DNA of 64,000 bases, taken from the NCBI GenBank assembly GCA_001898505.1, contig MKTZ01000025.1, positions 186,001 to 250,000 of the forward strand, given 5' to 3'. Each line of letters opens with the position of its first letter. Positions within the stretch are counted from its first letter, which is position 1. The notes below the pieces were generated by a model that did not search any database, was not told the origin of the DNA, and worked only from the letters and a program-made list of their open reading frames with translations. The position numbers were made by a program, and so were the translations under genes. This DNA is from Sphingobacteriales bacterium 50-39. GTDB taxonomy: Bacteria; Bacteroidota; Bacteroidia; Chitinophagales; Chitinophagaceae. Shown in pieces: positions 1 through 8,253 of this stretch.

Positions 1-1203
1 GGACTGTCGTTCACGCAGGATATAGACAAAGGGATGATCAAAAGTGATCGTCGGATTGGAACTGGTGCTTGTCAGGGTTATGCCTATTACCGTAGCGGCG
101 GCTGCTTCGGTACCCTGTTCGGACACTTTGATATAGGTCTTGTGAATGGCGCGTGAGATATACAATGTCCCGGGGGGTACGGAATACATATTTGCGAAAT
201 CGGCCGTGTTGCCAAATGAGATGCCCATGCCCATTTGGGTGAGGTTTGGTATCATATCGTCGATGGAGTAGGCATACTCCCATTTGGGAAGGTTGATCTG
301 GACGTTCTGGGTGTCCAATCGGGACAGTACGCTGGTCAACGCGGCCGCGTCGAAAGATGCTGCGAAGTCCACTATAGATTGATCTTTGTTGGATGGCAAC
401 GCGAGATACATATCATAACTTTTTCCGCCGCCATAAGGTAATTCCACAAGCGTAAGGGAAGGACCATAGCCCACCCGCACCGCCATCTTACCCGACATAA
501 AGGGAACGCTGACAGCGCCGCCCGGGCGATTAAAGACACCGGTGTAGGTGAGGTTTGGTTTGAAGGCATATTTCCAGGCTCCATTGAAATAAATGGCATT
601 AACGAGGTACATCAGGTCGGAAGGGGCGGTATTATCGAGAACATTTTTGATCTTATTATTTGTTTTTTGAGCGATCCAGGAATTGATGGCGGGGGCGGCC
701 GAAGGGCTGCCAAAGTCGAGTGACTGGGTCTGGCCATCGTAATCGTTTTGGATGGTATCCAGGAAGGCGGGGATGGGTTGAGGGCCGTTCTTGTTATACC
801 ATATCGAATTGGCGATATCCATGGTGACCTTGCTGTCCTCTGTCGGCATTTGCCGGATAAGCGCTTTGTTCAGGGCATTCAGATCATCGATGGAGATGCC
901 GTTGAGCTGAAGGACTTTGGCGATGGAATCCCTGGTAGCATTGGCAGCTCCATTGTAGACCATGCTCAGGGCGGTGTATACGCTCAGCGGGGAGACCAGC
1001 TTATTGTTCTGCGCGGGGTCCTGCTGCAGCACCGTGTTAAAGAACTTAAAGGCAAACTGGTTGCTGGCATCGATGACGGCGTCGCTGCCCGGTGGCAGAT
1101 TCAGCGGCCGGGTAACGCCGGGCGAATTGTCTTTTTTACAGGATAAAAGCCCCAGAAAGAGCAATAACAGGAGACAGATGGTATTTGGAGTTCGACAGCG
1201 CAT
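1..1203 (-). CDS. Serpin-family protease inhibitor, lipoprotein (3' end cut by window)
   Basis: This frame is open from an ATG at 1203 to the window edge (401 codons, no stop). The N-terminus is a lipoprotein signal: a hydrophobic run ends in LLSC at about residue 22, followed by KKD. The rest reads as a serpin: the N-terminal NKLVSPLSVYTALSMVYNGA block, the central YLVNAIYFNGAWK block, and near the end the reactive-loop hinge EQGTEAAAAT followed by VIGITLTS, then FDHPFVYILR of the last strands. The GTEAAAAT hinge with small residues at P12-P9 is typical of inhibitory serpins. From the usual hinge spacing the scissile bond should fall near the LTS residues. About 15-20 C-terminal residues lie outside the window. 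I infer an outer-membrane or periplasmic inhibitor of serine or cysteine proteases. No partner gene is visible. Confidence 0.9.
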   Translation of the reverse strand, partial: MRCRTPNTICLLLLLFLGLLSCKKDNSPGVTRPLNLPPGSDAVIDASNQFAFKFFNTVLQQDPAQNNKLVSPLSVYTALSMVYNGAANATRDSIAKVLQLNGISIDDLNALNKALIRQMPTEDSKVTMDIANSIWYNKNGPQPIPAFLDTIQNDYDGQTQSLDFGSPSAAPAINSWIAQKTNNKIKNVLDNTAPSDLMYLVNAIYFNGAWKYAFKPNLTYTGVFNRPGGAVSVPFMSGKMAVRVGYGPSLTLVELPYGGGKSYDMYLALPSNKDQSIVDFAASFDAAALTSVLSRLDTQNVQINLPKWEYAYSIDDMIPNLTQMGMGISFGNTADFANMYSVPPGTLYISRAIHKTYIKVSEQGTEAAAATVIGITLTSTSSNPTITFDHPFVYILRERQS

Positions 1204-1345
1204 AAGAAAGATTGAATCAACAAGTCTGACAAGGAATTATCCTCTACCGTTGCACCCGCCATCGATATGATAAAATAACTTAATAAAATGCCGACCGTCG
1301 AAAGGATTTGTGCCCTATTTTTACGCCCTAAATGAAAATGACAAC

Positions 1346-2521
1346 ATGGAAAGACCCTTGTTAATGGAAGAGACAATGAGATGGTTTGGTCCCAATGATC
1401 CGGTGAGCCTGTGGGACATACGTCAGGCGGGATGTACCGGTGTGGTGACCGCCCTCCATCATATTCCTGTAGGAGAAGTTTGGTCGGTGGAAGAGATAGT
1501 CAAGAGAAAGAAAGAAGTGGAAGATGCCGGTATGCGCTGGACCGTGATCGAGAGCCTGCCTGTGCATGAGGATATCAAAAAACAGACGGGTAATTACCAG
1601 CAGTATATAAAAAATTACCAGGAGAGTCTTCGCAACGTGGCCCGCTGCGGTCTGGAGGTGGTGACATATAATTTTATGCCTATCCTCGACTGGATGCGTA
1701 CCGAGATAGCGTATGAGATGCCCGACAGGAGCAAGGCCCTGCGATTCGAGAAATCCGCCTTTATAGCCTTCGACCTGTTCATACTCAAACGTCCCGGTGC
1801 GGAAAAGGATTATACAAAGGAGGAGGTTGAAAAAGCCAGGAGCCGTCATGCCCGTATGAACGACGAGGAGAAAGAGACATTGTACCGTAATGCATTGCTG
1901 GGGCTGCCCGGTAGTGAAGAGCGTTTTACGGAGGAGCAGATACTGGCCGCCCTTCGTACGTATGAGGGCATCGATGCCAAAAAACTGAAGCAGCATTTAT
2001 TTTATTTTCTGCAGCAGGTGGTCCCTGTAGCCGAAGAGGCAGGGCTGAAGATGGCTATTCACCCGGATGATCCTCCTTTCCCGATACTTGGACTGCCGCG
2101 TATCGTCAGCACCGAGCAGGACGCGCGGGAGCTGCTGGATTGCGCTCCTTCACCGGCCAATGGACTTTGTTTTTGCACCGGCTCGTATGGGGTGCGGGCG
2201 GACAACGATCTTGCCGGTATGGTCCGCCGTATGGGCGATCATATCCATTTTATTCACCTGCGTAGCACCCGGCGGGATGAGGAAGGCAATTTCTTTGAAG
2301 CCGATCATTTAGGAGGGGATGTGGATATGGTGGCTGTGATAAGAGAATTGCTGGCAGTACAGCAGCGGAGAAAGCTGTCTCTTCCCATGCGCCCCGATCA
2401 TGGACATCAGATGCTGGATGACCTGAAGAAAAAGACCTATCCAGGCTACAGTGCTATTGGCCGGCTCAGAGGGCTGGCTGAGTTGAGAGGTATTCAATGG
2501 GCCCTTCGGGCAAATATGTAA
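1346..2521 (+). CDS. uxuA: Mannonate dehydratase
   Basis: Converts D-mannonate to 2-keto-3-deoxy-D-gluconate in hexuronate catabolism, in the cytoplasm. The N-terminal [19 protein letters not shown] block and the [20 protein letters not shown] block are the UxuA signature. Downstream come the metal-site regions [27 protein letters not shown] and [10 protein letters not shown]. With the start at 1346 the protein has 391 residues, close to the roughly 394 of the Escherichia coli enzyme. The frame stays open to 1310, and ATG 1364 lies nearest the conserved block, so the start is uncertain within these three. It is followed after 16 bp by an aminopeptidase. No other uronate genes (kdgK, uxaC, uxuB) are nearby. 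Confidence 0.95.
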   Translation: MERPLLMEETMRWFGPNDPVSLWDIRQAGCTGVVTALHHIPVGEVWSVEEIVKRKKEVEDAGMRWTVIESLPVHEDIKKQTGNYQQYIKNYQESLRNVARCGLEVVTYNFMPILDWMRTEIAYEMPDRSKALRFEKSAFIAFDLFILKRPGAEKDYTKEEVEKARSRHARMNDEEKETLYRNALLGLPGSEERFTEEQILAALRTYEGIDAKKLKQHLFYFLQQVVPVAEEAGLKMAIHPDDPPFPILGLPRIVSTEQDARELLDCAPSPANGLCFCTGSYGVRADNDLAGMVRRMGDHIHFIHLRSTRRDEEGNFFEADHLGGDVDMVAVIRELLAVQQRRKLSLPMRPDHGHQMLDDLKKKTYPGYSAIGRLRGLAELRGIQWALRANM

Positions 2522-2537
2522 ACGATAAATACTGATC

Positions 2538-3923
2538 ATGTTTAATAAAGAAGTTTATATAGCGAGAAGACAAAAGTTAAAGCGGCAGCTGGGAAAAGGC
2601 CTGCTGCTCTTTTTGGGGAATGAGGAAAGCAGCATGAACTACAAGGACAACTGGTATCATTTTCGCCAGGACAGCAACTTTCTTTATTTCTTTGGTCTGG
2701 ACAAGGCGGGACTTGCTGCTGTCATCGATATAGAAGCTGATAAGGACATGGTTTTTGGAAGGGAGCTTACGCTGGATGAGATCGTCTGGATGGGCCCGCA
2801 GTCGTCCATCATCGACCAGGCCGCGCAAGTGGGTATTGAGGATGTACGGCCTCCTGCTGCATTGGCGGGGGTGCTTTCGGCGGCCAGGTCTTCGGGTTTG
2901 CCGATCCATTTTTTACCGCCCTACCGGCCGGAGAATATCCAGAAGCTGAGCGAGCTATTGGGGCTTTCGCTGGCGGCCATAAAGGGACAGGCCTCTGTTG
3001 CTTTCATAAAGGCCGTCGTGGAGCAGCGTTCGATAAAGTCGGCTGAGGAGATAGTGCAGATCGAGGAGGCGGTGAATATAACGGCTGCCATGCATCTGGC
3101 CGCGATCAAGGGCGCCCGGGATGGGATGACCGAGGCGCAGCTGGCCGGTGAGCTGCCGGGCATTGCTATTGGCGCAGGCGGTAATCTTTCTTTTCCTACC
3201 ATCCTTACCGTGAATGGACAGGTCCTTCATAATCATTATAGCAATACAGTGATGAAGGAGGGACAACTGGCGCTTTGTGACGCGGGGGCGGAGAACAAGA
3301 TGCATTATGCAGGCGATATGACCCGGACCTTTCCTGTGGGCCGGCGATTTACCGGGATACAGAAAGAGATGTATGAGATCGTGCTGAGTGCGCAGGAGGC
3401 TGCTATTGCCGCGTTGAGACCAGGGATACTTTTCCGGGACGTACACCTGCTGGCGGCTGAAAAGCTGGTAGAAGGGTTAAAAGCGCTGGGGGTGATGAAG
3501 GGAGATGTAAAAGAGGCAGTAGCTGCCGGTGCGCATACGATGGTCTTTCAGTGCGGGCTGGGGCATATGATGGGACTGGATGTACATGACATGGAGGATC
3601 TGGGAGAACCATATGTGGGTTATACGGAGGAGTTGAAGAAAAGCACGGAGTTCGGATTGAAATCATTGCGGCTTGGCAGGGCGTTGGAACCCGGGTTTGT
3701 CGTGACCATCGAGCCGGGGCTTTACTTCATTCCCGAGCTGATGGACCTGCGCAAGAGCGAGAAGAAGTTCTTCGAGTTTATCAACTATGACAAGCTGGAG
3801 GGGTTCAGGGGCTTCGGCGGGATACGAATCGAGGAGGACATGCTGATCACGGAGACGGGGAGCAAACTTTTAGGCAAACCATTGATTAAGAGGGTAGAAG
3901 AGATAGAGGCTGCAAGAAGTTGA
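2538..3923 (+). CDS. Xaa-Pro aminopeptidase (M24, AMP_N domain)
   Basis: A 461-residue M24B metallopeptidase that removes an N-terminal residue preceding proline. Residues 1-130 are the AMP_N domain (RRQKLKRQLGKGLLLFLGNEE, then NWYHFRQDSNFLYFFGL). The pita-bread catalytic domain follows, with the dimetal ligands in DAGAENKMHYAGDMTRTFP (both Asp), HMMGLDVHDMED (His), TIEPGLYF (Glu) and GGIRIEEDMLI (Glu). It has no signal peptide, so it is cytoplasmic. It begins 16 bp after uxuA on the same strand, so the two may be cotranscribed, although they share no pathway. The downstream DNA carries a strong promoter for the toxin-antitoxin pair. Confidence 0.95.
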   Translation: MFNKEVYIARRQKLKRQLGKGLLLFLGNEESSMNYKDNWYHFRQDSNFLYFFGLDKAGLAAVIDIEADKDMVFGRELTLDEIVWMGPQSSIIDQAAQVGIEDVRPPAALAGVLSAARSSGLPIHFLPPYRPENIQKLSELLGLSLAAIKGQASVAFIKAVVEQRSIKSAEEIVQIEEAVNITAAMHLAAIKGARDGMTEAQLAGELPGIAIGAGGNLSFPTILTVNGQVLHNHYSNTVMKEGQLALCDAGAENKMHYAGDMTRTFPVGRRFTGIQKEMYEIVLSAQEAAIAALRPGILFRDVHLLAAEKLVEGLKALGVMKGDVKEAVAAGAHTMVFQCGLGHMMGLDVHDMEDLGEPYVGYTEELKKSTEFGLKSLRLGRALEPGFVVTIEPGLYFIPELMDLRKSEKKFFEFINYDKLEGFRGFGGIRIEEDMLITETGSKLLGKPLIKRVEEIEAARS

Positions 3924-3950
3924 ATAGTGTAATTAAAATTAGTATTTTTG
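3920..3950 (+). promoter_or_regulatory. Bacteroidota promoter for the toxin-antitoxin pair
   Basis: TTG at 3920-3922, a 20-bp spacer and TATTTTTG at 3943-3950 fit the Bacteroidota consensus of -33 TTG/TTTG and -7 TAnnTTTG. The AT-rich stretch from about 3949 to 3986 holds an imperfect inverted repeat (TTGTATTGTAAT against ATTATAATATACAA), a plausible operator for autoregulation by the antitoxin. Confidence 0.55.
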
Positions 3951-3987
3951 TATTGTAATTTAATTTTTACGAATTATAATATACAAA

Positions 3988-4278
3988 ATGCGCGAAATAG
4001 TTATCAATTACCGGACATTGGTCCAGAACCTTGGCGAGCTGATCCACGTCAGTGGGTATAGGAGCGATTATCTTGCTAAGAAGATCGGCATGAAGCCCGC
4101 TAATTTTTCACAGAAGAAACAAAAGGGTAATTGGAGCGTGGATGAGGTGGAAAAATTAATGGAAGTAATAGAGAATGAAGATACGGAGAATTACCTGATG
4201 TTGCAATTGATGCGCGCCGCGAAGAACGAAGAGACCGTAAGCTATGAAGAGTTTCAAAAAGAAATGGGATGGAAGTAG
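3988..4278 (+). CDS. Antitoxin of a RelE/ParE-type module, HTH-like
   Basis: A 96-residue protein whose centre (YLAKKIGMKPANFSQKKQKGNWSVDEVEKLMEVIE) resembles an XRE-type helix-turn-helix in which MKPANFSQKK would be the recognition helix. The C-terminal part (ENYLMLQLMRAAKNEETVSYEEF) is acidic, as expected for the toxin-binding tail of a type II antitoxin. The next gene, a RelE/ParE-like toxin, starts inside its last codons with a 10-bp overlap, the usual arrangement of translational coupling in such modules. It should bind the toxin and, with it, the inverted repeat just upstream. I cannot name a precise family; the role rests mainly on context. Confidence 0.75.
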   Translation: MREIVINYRTLVQNLGELIHVSGYRSDYLAKKIGMKPANFSQKKQKGNWSVDEVEKLMEVIENEDTENYLMLQLMRAAKNEETVSYEEFQKEMGWK

Positions 4279-4553
4279 CCATCGCTCGATCATTCATTAA
4301 AGACTTGAAAACGGCTCCCAAACAAATTCAATTGGCGGCTGACAAGGCTATTAAAAAGCTCATTGAGGCAAGTTCGTTGCAAGCATGCGGTCTCGACTAT
4401 ACGAAAATGGAAGGCCAGAAGAAGGGAGAGAATTATTATCGTATACGAGTTGGCGACTGGAGGATGGGCATAGAGTATGTGCATCCTAAGGTAATTGTGA
4501 TTCGCATTTTAGCTCGAGGTACCATTTACAAGCATTTTCCTCCCGGCAAATAA
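4269..4553 (+). CDS. RelE/ParE-family toxin
   Basis: A 94-residue basic protein with the RelE/ParE layout: helical FIKDLKTAPKQIQLAADKAIKKLIEA, then the strand-rich half GENYYRIRVGDWRMGIEYVHPKVIVIRILARGTIYKHFP. The pattern YYRIRVGDWRMGIEY matches the RelE core (YRIRVGDYRVIYEI-like), and Arg residues in it and in ILARG are candidate catalytic residues. Members are either ribosome-dependent mRNA endonucleases (RelE) or gyrase poisons (ParE); the sequence does not decide between these. It overlaps the antitoxin by 10 bp and is complete, with no sign of decay. Confidence 0.88.
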   Translation: MEVAIARSFIKDLKTAPKQIQLAADKAIKKLIEASSLQACGLDYTKMEGQKKGENYYRIRVGDWRMGIEYVHPKVIVIRILARGTIYKHFPPGK

Positions 4554-4583
4554 ATTTTCTTCCAAACATTAACTGACAAGTCT

Positions 4584-4913
4584 ATGCAAGGTTCGACAGA
4601 TAAAACATCCCTGGTCCATCATGTATTTTTCTGGCTGAAGGATCCCGATTCAAAAGAGGACAGGGACAAGCTGGTAGAGGGGGTGAAGACCCTCCGGAGC
4701 ATCCCGACGGTGAAAGCGCTGCATGTAGGTATCGTCGCAGATACGGAACAGCGGGGTGTGGTGGATGCCAGCTGGCAGGTGTCCGAACTGATGTTCTTCA
4801 CCGACCTGGCGGGCCAGGCTGCTTACCAGGAGCATCCCATTCATCAGGATTTTATCAGGAACTACGGGCATTTGTGGGCCAAGGTGGTGGTGTACGACGC
4901 CATAGAGGCCTGA
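4584..4913 (+). CDS. Dabb (stress-responsive alpha/beta-barrel) domain protein
   Basis: A 109-residue single-domain protein. LVHHVFFWLKDP at the start, then a helix (REDRDKLVEGVKTLRSIP-like), VKALHVGIVADTEQRGVVDASWQVSELMFF, and YQEHPIHQDFIRNYGHLW follow the dimeric ferredoxin-like Dabb fold. The conserved His of the first strand and the YxxHPxH motif are present. Substrates of this family are mostly unknown; some members act on polyketide-like compounds. It stands alone between the toxin and the convergent cytidylyltransferase gene, whose end is 4 bp away. Confidence 0.88.
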   Translation: MQGSTDKTSLVHHVFFWLKDPDSKEDRDKLVEGVKTLRSIPTVKALHVGIVADTEQRGVVDASWQVSELMFFTDLAGQAAYQEHPIHQDFIRNYGHLWAKVVVYDAIEA

Positions 4914-4917
4914 TCTG

Positions 4918-5508
4918 TCAGATGCCTTCCGACAGGCGGTCATAATCATCCTGCCAGTCTATATCCTGCAAAATGGCGGGGGTAAGCATCTCCACCCGGT
5001 AGACATTTTCCTGGTGGCGGAGGACGATGTTCTTACATCCTTCGGGATCTTTATTTTCCAGAATGTCCGAACGCCAGGCGGCGGAAAAGGTGACGGGATT
5101 CCCTATCTGGCCATCGTAGGAAGGCTGTATGATGCAGGCCTTGTCATGTACATACTGCCGGCGAAAAGCATTTCTCAATACCTTGTATTCACCGGGGCTG
5201 ATATAGGGCATGTCCGAGAGACAGATCATATAGCCTTCGCCATCCGCTGCTGCCACGCCTGTCTGAATGGTGCTGGTCATACCTTTCTCATAATCCGGAT
5301 TGTGCACTATCTGTACGTCCATTCCCACGACAGTGGATGCCACCAGGTCCGCCTCGAACCCTGTTACGATGACGACACGACCCACTTTGGCTGCGAGGAT
5401 ACATTCCACGACATGAGCCAGCAGCGGGCGGCCTTTATAAGTGAGCAGCAGCTTGTTCCTTCCCATTCTACGAGAGTAGCCGGCTGCCAGCACGATAGCG
5501 GTGATCAT
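4918..5508 (-). CDS. MocA-like molybdenum cofactor cytidylyltransferase
   Basis: A NTP-transferase of the MobA/MocA group. Residues 1-17, MITAIVLAAGYSRRMGR, are the nucleotide-binding signature (LAAGxSxRMG), then NKLLLTYKGRPLLAHVV, the HNPDYEKGMTSTIQTGV motif typical of MocA, CLSDMPYISP with the metal-binding Asp, and GQIGNPVTF. I take the ATG at 5508 because the Rossmann strand begins directly there; the frame is open to 5541. The family transfers CMP (MocA) or GMP (MobA) to molybdopterin. The molybdenum hydroxylase at 40.8-43.9 kb with its XdhC maturation factor would need the cytosine dinucleotide form, so the two loci may cooperate (inference). Confidence 0.85.
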   Translation of the reverse strand: MITAIVLAAGYSRRMGRNKLLLTYKGRPLLAHVVECILAAKVGRVVIVTGFEADLVASTVVGMDVQIVHNPDYEKGMTSTIQTGVAAADGEGYMICLSDMPYISPGEYKVLRNAFRRQYVHDKACIIQPSYDGQIGNPVTFSAAWRSDILENKDPEGCKNIVLRHQENVYRVEMLTPAILQDIDWQDDYDRLSEGI

Positions 5509-5579
5509 ACCTGAAATTACGTATATTCGGATCATGACCACGAAGTCGCACGAATTCCTTTAAAAAAATCATTAATAAC

Positions 5580-6242
5580 ATGAGTAAAAAATTCAGCTTT
5601 TTTTGCGTTCTCGTCTGTTTTTTATCCGTCGCGACCTTTGCCCAGCATCCTCCTTTTTGGGATGAAATTGCCGGCTTCCAGCATATGGACAGCGTCACAC
5701 CGCCACCCGCGCATCCCATCGTCTTCACCGGGAGCTCCTCCTTTCGCAAATGGACCGGCGTAAGGGATGCTTTTCCCGGGTATCCTATTATCAACCGGGG
5801 ATTTGGGGGATCTACTTTTCCCGATGTGATACGTTATGCCGATGAGGTCATTTTTAAATACCACCCCCGTCAGATAGTGCTGTATTGTGGCGACAACGAC
5901 CTGGCGTCTTCGGACACGGTGACCGCGCAGGTGGTGTTCAGGAGATTCACACAATTATTCCGTCTGATCCGCAGCAAGCTTCCGCAAACAGCTATTCTAT
6001 ATGTATCCATCAAGCCAAGCCCCAGCAGGGAAAAACTGATGCCCCGTATGGTGGAGGCCAATAAGCTGATCAGCGGCTTTATCAGCCGGCAAAAGCACGC
6101 CACCTTTGCGGATGTATATCACAAGATGCTGGCTCCCGATGGTAAACCCATCGAAGACATATTCGAGGAGGATAAATTGCATATGAATGCGAAAGGATAC
6201 GAGATCTGGCAGAAAATTTTGCTCCCTTACCTCGTCAAATAG
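5580..6242 (+). CDS. Secreted SGNH/GDSL-type hydrolase
   Basis: A 220-residue protein with a signal peptide cleaved after about residue 22 (SVATFAQ). The SGNH blocks are present: FTGSSSF with the likely nucleophile Ser53, NRGFGGSTFPD with the oxyanion Gly, LYCGDND with the oxyanion Asn, and DKLHMNAKGY with the catalytic Asp198/His201. The family comprises esterases, lipases and carbohydrate acetylesterases. The closest-looking group is annotated as platelet-activating-factor-acetylhydrolase or GDSL-like, so the substrate is open; sugar-ester deacetylation is possible. It is divergent from the MocA-like gene, and a TATATTCG at 5522-5529 is a candidate -7 element. Confidence 0.9.
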   Translation: MSKKFSFFCVLVCFLSVATFAQHPPFWDEIAGFQHMDSVTPPPAHPIVFTGSSSFRKWTGVRDAFPGYPIINRGFGGSTFPDVIRYADEVIFKYHPRQIVLYCGDNDLASSDTVTAQVVFRRFTQLFRLIRSKLPQTAILYVSIKPSPSREKLMPRMVEANKLISGFISRQKHATFADVYHKMLAPDGKPIEDIFEEDKLHMNAKGYEIWQKILLPYLVK

Positions 6243-6364
6243 AAGTAAGAGTTTCCACTTATTGTCGAGTTGGGTATATTAACAAATTGTAATTTATTCG
6301 CTAACTTATTGTAACTTCTCAGTCCCGGTATATTCCGTATTAACCATACGATGAAATTTGTCAT

Positions 6365-7462
6365 ATGCCGAAGGACGTCAAGTTTCGCCCGAAGAAAATT
6401 CTCTTTACGATCGGTTCTCCGAATCAGGCAAGCCAGATGCATCAAATAGCATCAATGCTTCCTGAATACGACTGCTACTTCACTCAGCTATACAGCAAAC
6501 ATCCTGTCATCAAATGGTTTATGGCCAGAGGATACCTGGAAACTACCATCCTTTCCGGGGAATTCAGGAGAAAGGGCGATGCCTATCTGCAACGGCATTG
6601 TCTACGGAATGATTACGCTCGATCCATTTATAAACATGAATATGACCTGGCGGTGCTTTGTACAGATCTTCTGGTAACCAAAGAGTTGCGTCGTTTGAAG
6701 ACCGTGTGGGTCCAGGAAGGCATGACAGACCCTGTAACGCCCCTTGGCAAATGGACGAGACGCTTCGGTTTACCTCCCTATTTCGCCAAAAACACAGCTT
6801 TTAACGGGAGCAACAATGTCTGTGACATCTACTGTGCGGCCAGCCCGGGGTATAAGGAACAGTTCGTCCGGTGGGGTACTGATGCCAGCCGGATCTTTGT
6901 GACGGGAATACCCAATTACGACAATGCTGCGGCTTATTTAGACAACAATTTCCCTTATCATGGGTTTGTACTGGTGGCGACCTCGGATATCCGGGAATGT
7001 TTCAATAAAGACGACCGGCCGGCATTTATCCGGGACTGTGTGCGTATTGCGGGGGGGCGGCCTCTGATTTTCAAGCTTCACCCCAACGAGCAAAAGGAAC
7101 GGGCCATCGCCGAAATACGCCAACATGCCCCTGCCGATACGATGATCTTTACGGAAGGGCCCACGGACCATATGATAGCCAACTGTGAAGAGCTGATCAC
7201 CCAGTATTCCACCGTGGTATACACGGGGATCGCGCTGGGAAAGAAAGTGCACTCCTATTTTGATGTAGAGCAATTGAAAAAACTCGCCCCTATTCAGAAT
7301 GGGGGGAGTTCGGCAGCTCAGATCGCGGACCTATGCCGGCAATATATCGAGTTCAGCGGTACAAAGGAAGAATTTGAAAAGAAGGCAGTCATTCACAAAC
7401 CAACAACTATCAGCCTACATGAACCTGAGAGGAAGAAGGATCGTTACCATTATTCAGACTAG
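6365..7462 (+). CDS. GT-B-fold glycosyl/glycerophosphotransferase-like protein, first gene of the sugar operon
   Basis: A 365-residue cytoplasmic protein. KKILFTIGSPNQASQMHQIAS looks like the N-terminal Rossmann strand and loop of GT-B enzymes. The C-terminal half carries LIFKLHPNEQK (about residues 233-243) followed by an HMIANCEELITQYSTVVYTGIALGKK-type donor site. The KxHP motif and the ITQYST pattern are typical of CDP-glycerol glycerophosphotransferases, capsule sialyl/Kdo transferases and UDP-GlcNAc 2-epimerase-like folds. Because the next gene encodes a CMP-sugar synthetase-like enzyme, a CMP-sugar transferase is the most attractive reading, but that is inference. The next gene starts inside it with a 44-bp overlap, so they are translationally coupled. 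The C-terminal tail is basic and irregular. Confidence 0.65.
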   Translation: MPKDVKFRPKKILFTIGSPNQASQMHQIASMLPEYDCYFTQLYSKHPVIKWFMARGYLETTILSGEFRRKGDAYLQRHCLRNDYARSIYKHEYDLAVLCTDLLVTKELRRLKTVWVQEGMTDPVTPLGKWTRRFGLPPYFAKNTAFNGSNNVCDIYCAASPGYKEQFVRWGTDASRIFVTGIPNYDNAAAYLDNNFPYHGFVLVATSDIRECFNKDDRPAFIRDCVRIAGGRPLIFKLHPNEQKERAIAEIRQHAPADTMIFTEGPTDHMIANCEELITQYSTVVYTGIALGKKVHSYFDVEQLKKLAPIQNGGSSAAQIADLCRQYIEFSGTKEEFEKKAVIHKPTTISLHEPERKKDRYHYSD

Positions 7463-8252
7463 AAGGGAGTCGACCCGCCTGCCGGATAAGGTGTTGATGC
7501 CGCTGATGGGAAAGCCTTTGTTTGTTCAGCAGGTACGAAGGGTGCAGGCTGCGTTCCTGTCCGGACAGGTAGTGGTGGCGACCACGCTCTCTGCGGCAGA
7601 CGACAGGGTCGTGGAGATATGTCAGGAGGAAGGCATCGAATGTTACCGGGGGCATGCTGCGGATCTGCTGGACAGGCACTACCAGGCAGCCTGTATGTAT
7701 TCGGCGGACATTGTGCTGAAGATACCCAGCGACTGTCCTTTGATAGACCCGGAGATCATCGACAAGGTCATTGCGTATTATCTGAAGAATGAACACCTGT
7801 ATGATTACGTAAGCAATCTTCATCCTGCCACGTACCCCGATGGAAATGATGTGGAGATCATGAGCCTGGCCAGCATATGCGTCGCGCATAGCCATGCATC
7901 TTCGCTGATGGAAAGAGAGCATACGACCCCTTATATATGGGAAAGACCTGAACAATTTCGCATTGGCAATGTGGAGATGGAGGGAGGGGTGGATTATTCC
8001 ATGACACACCGGTTTACCATCGACTATGAGGAGGATTATCGTTTTATCCGGGCGGTGTATGAAGCGCTGTATCCTTCCAATCCGCTGTTTGGGGTACGGG
8101 ACATTCTTTCTTTATTGGAGAGACGGCCGGATATATACGGGATCAATGCGGAGCTGGCAGGCGTCAATTGGTATCGCCATCACCTGGATGAGCTGAAGAC
8201 GATATCGGCGGACAAGACGAAATTAATTGAAAAGGAAGTTGCTAAACCATAA
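7419..8252 (+). CDS. SpsF-like nucleotidyltransferase (CMP-sugar synthetase family)
   Basis: A 277-residue protein with the cytidylyltransferase signature near its start: IIQTRRESTRLPDKVLMPLMGKPL, equivalent to the PARxxSxRLPxKxL motif of KdsB and NeuA. Next come VVVATTLSAADDRVVEIC, the base-binding region EGIECYRGHAADLLDRHYQA, and IPSDCPLIDPEI with the metal-binding Asp. This is the SpsF/acylneuraminate cytidylyltransferase-related family. The C-terminal HRFTIDYEEDYRFIRAVYEAL block is the usual SpsF tail. The ATG at 7419 is chosen because the core fold begins a few residues later; an upstream frame to 7299 only shadows the preceding gene. It probably activates the operon's sugar acid with CTP (inference). 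Confidence 0.8.
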   Translation: MNLRGRRIVTIIQTRRESTRLPDKVLMPLMGKPLFVQQVRRVQAAFLSGQVVVATTLSAADDRVVEICQEEGIECYRGHAADLLDRHYQAACMYSADIVLKIPSDCPLIDPEIIDKVIAYYLKNEHLYDYVSNLHPATYPDGNDVEIMSLASICVAHSHASSLMEREHTTPYIWERPEQFRIGNVEMEGGVDYSMTHRFTIDYEEDYRFIRAVYEALYPSNPLFGVRDILSLLERRPDIYGINAELAGVNWYRHHLDELKTISADKTKLIEKEVAKP

Positions 8253-8253
8253 T

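Noticed and set aside
748-1146. 132-residue plus-strand frame at the left end
   Set aside because: It lies wholly within the serpin gene on the other strand, which has clear family motifs.
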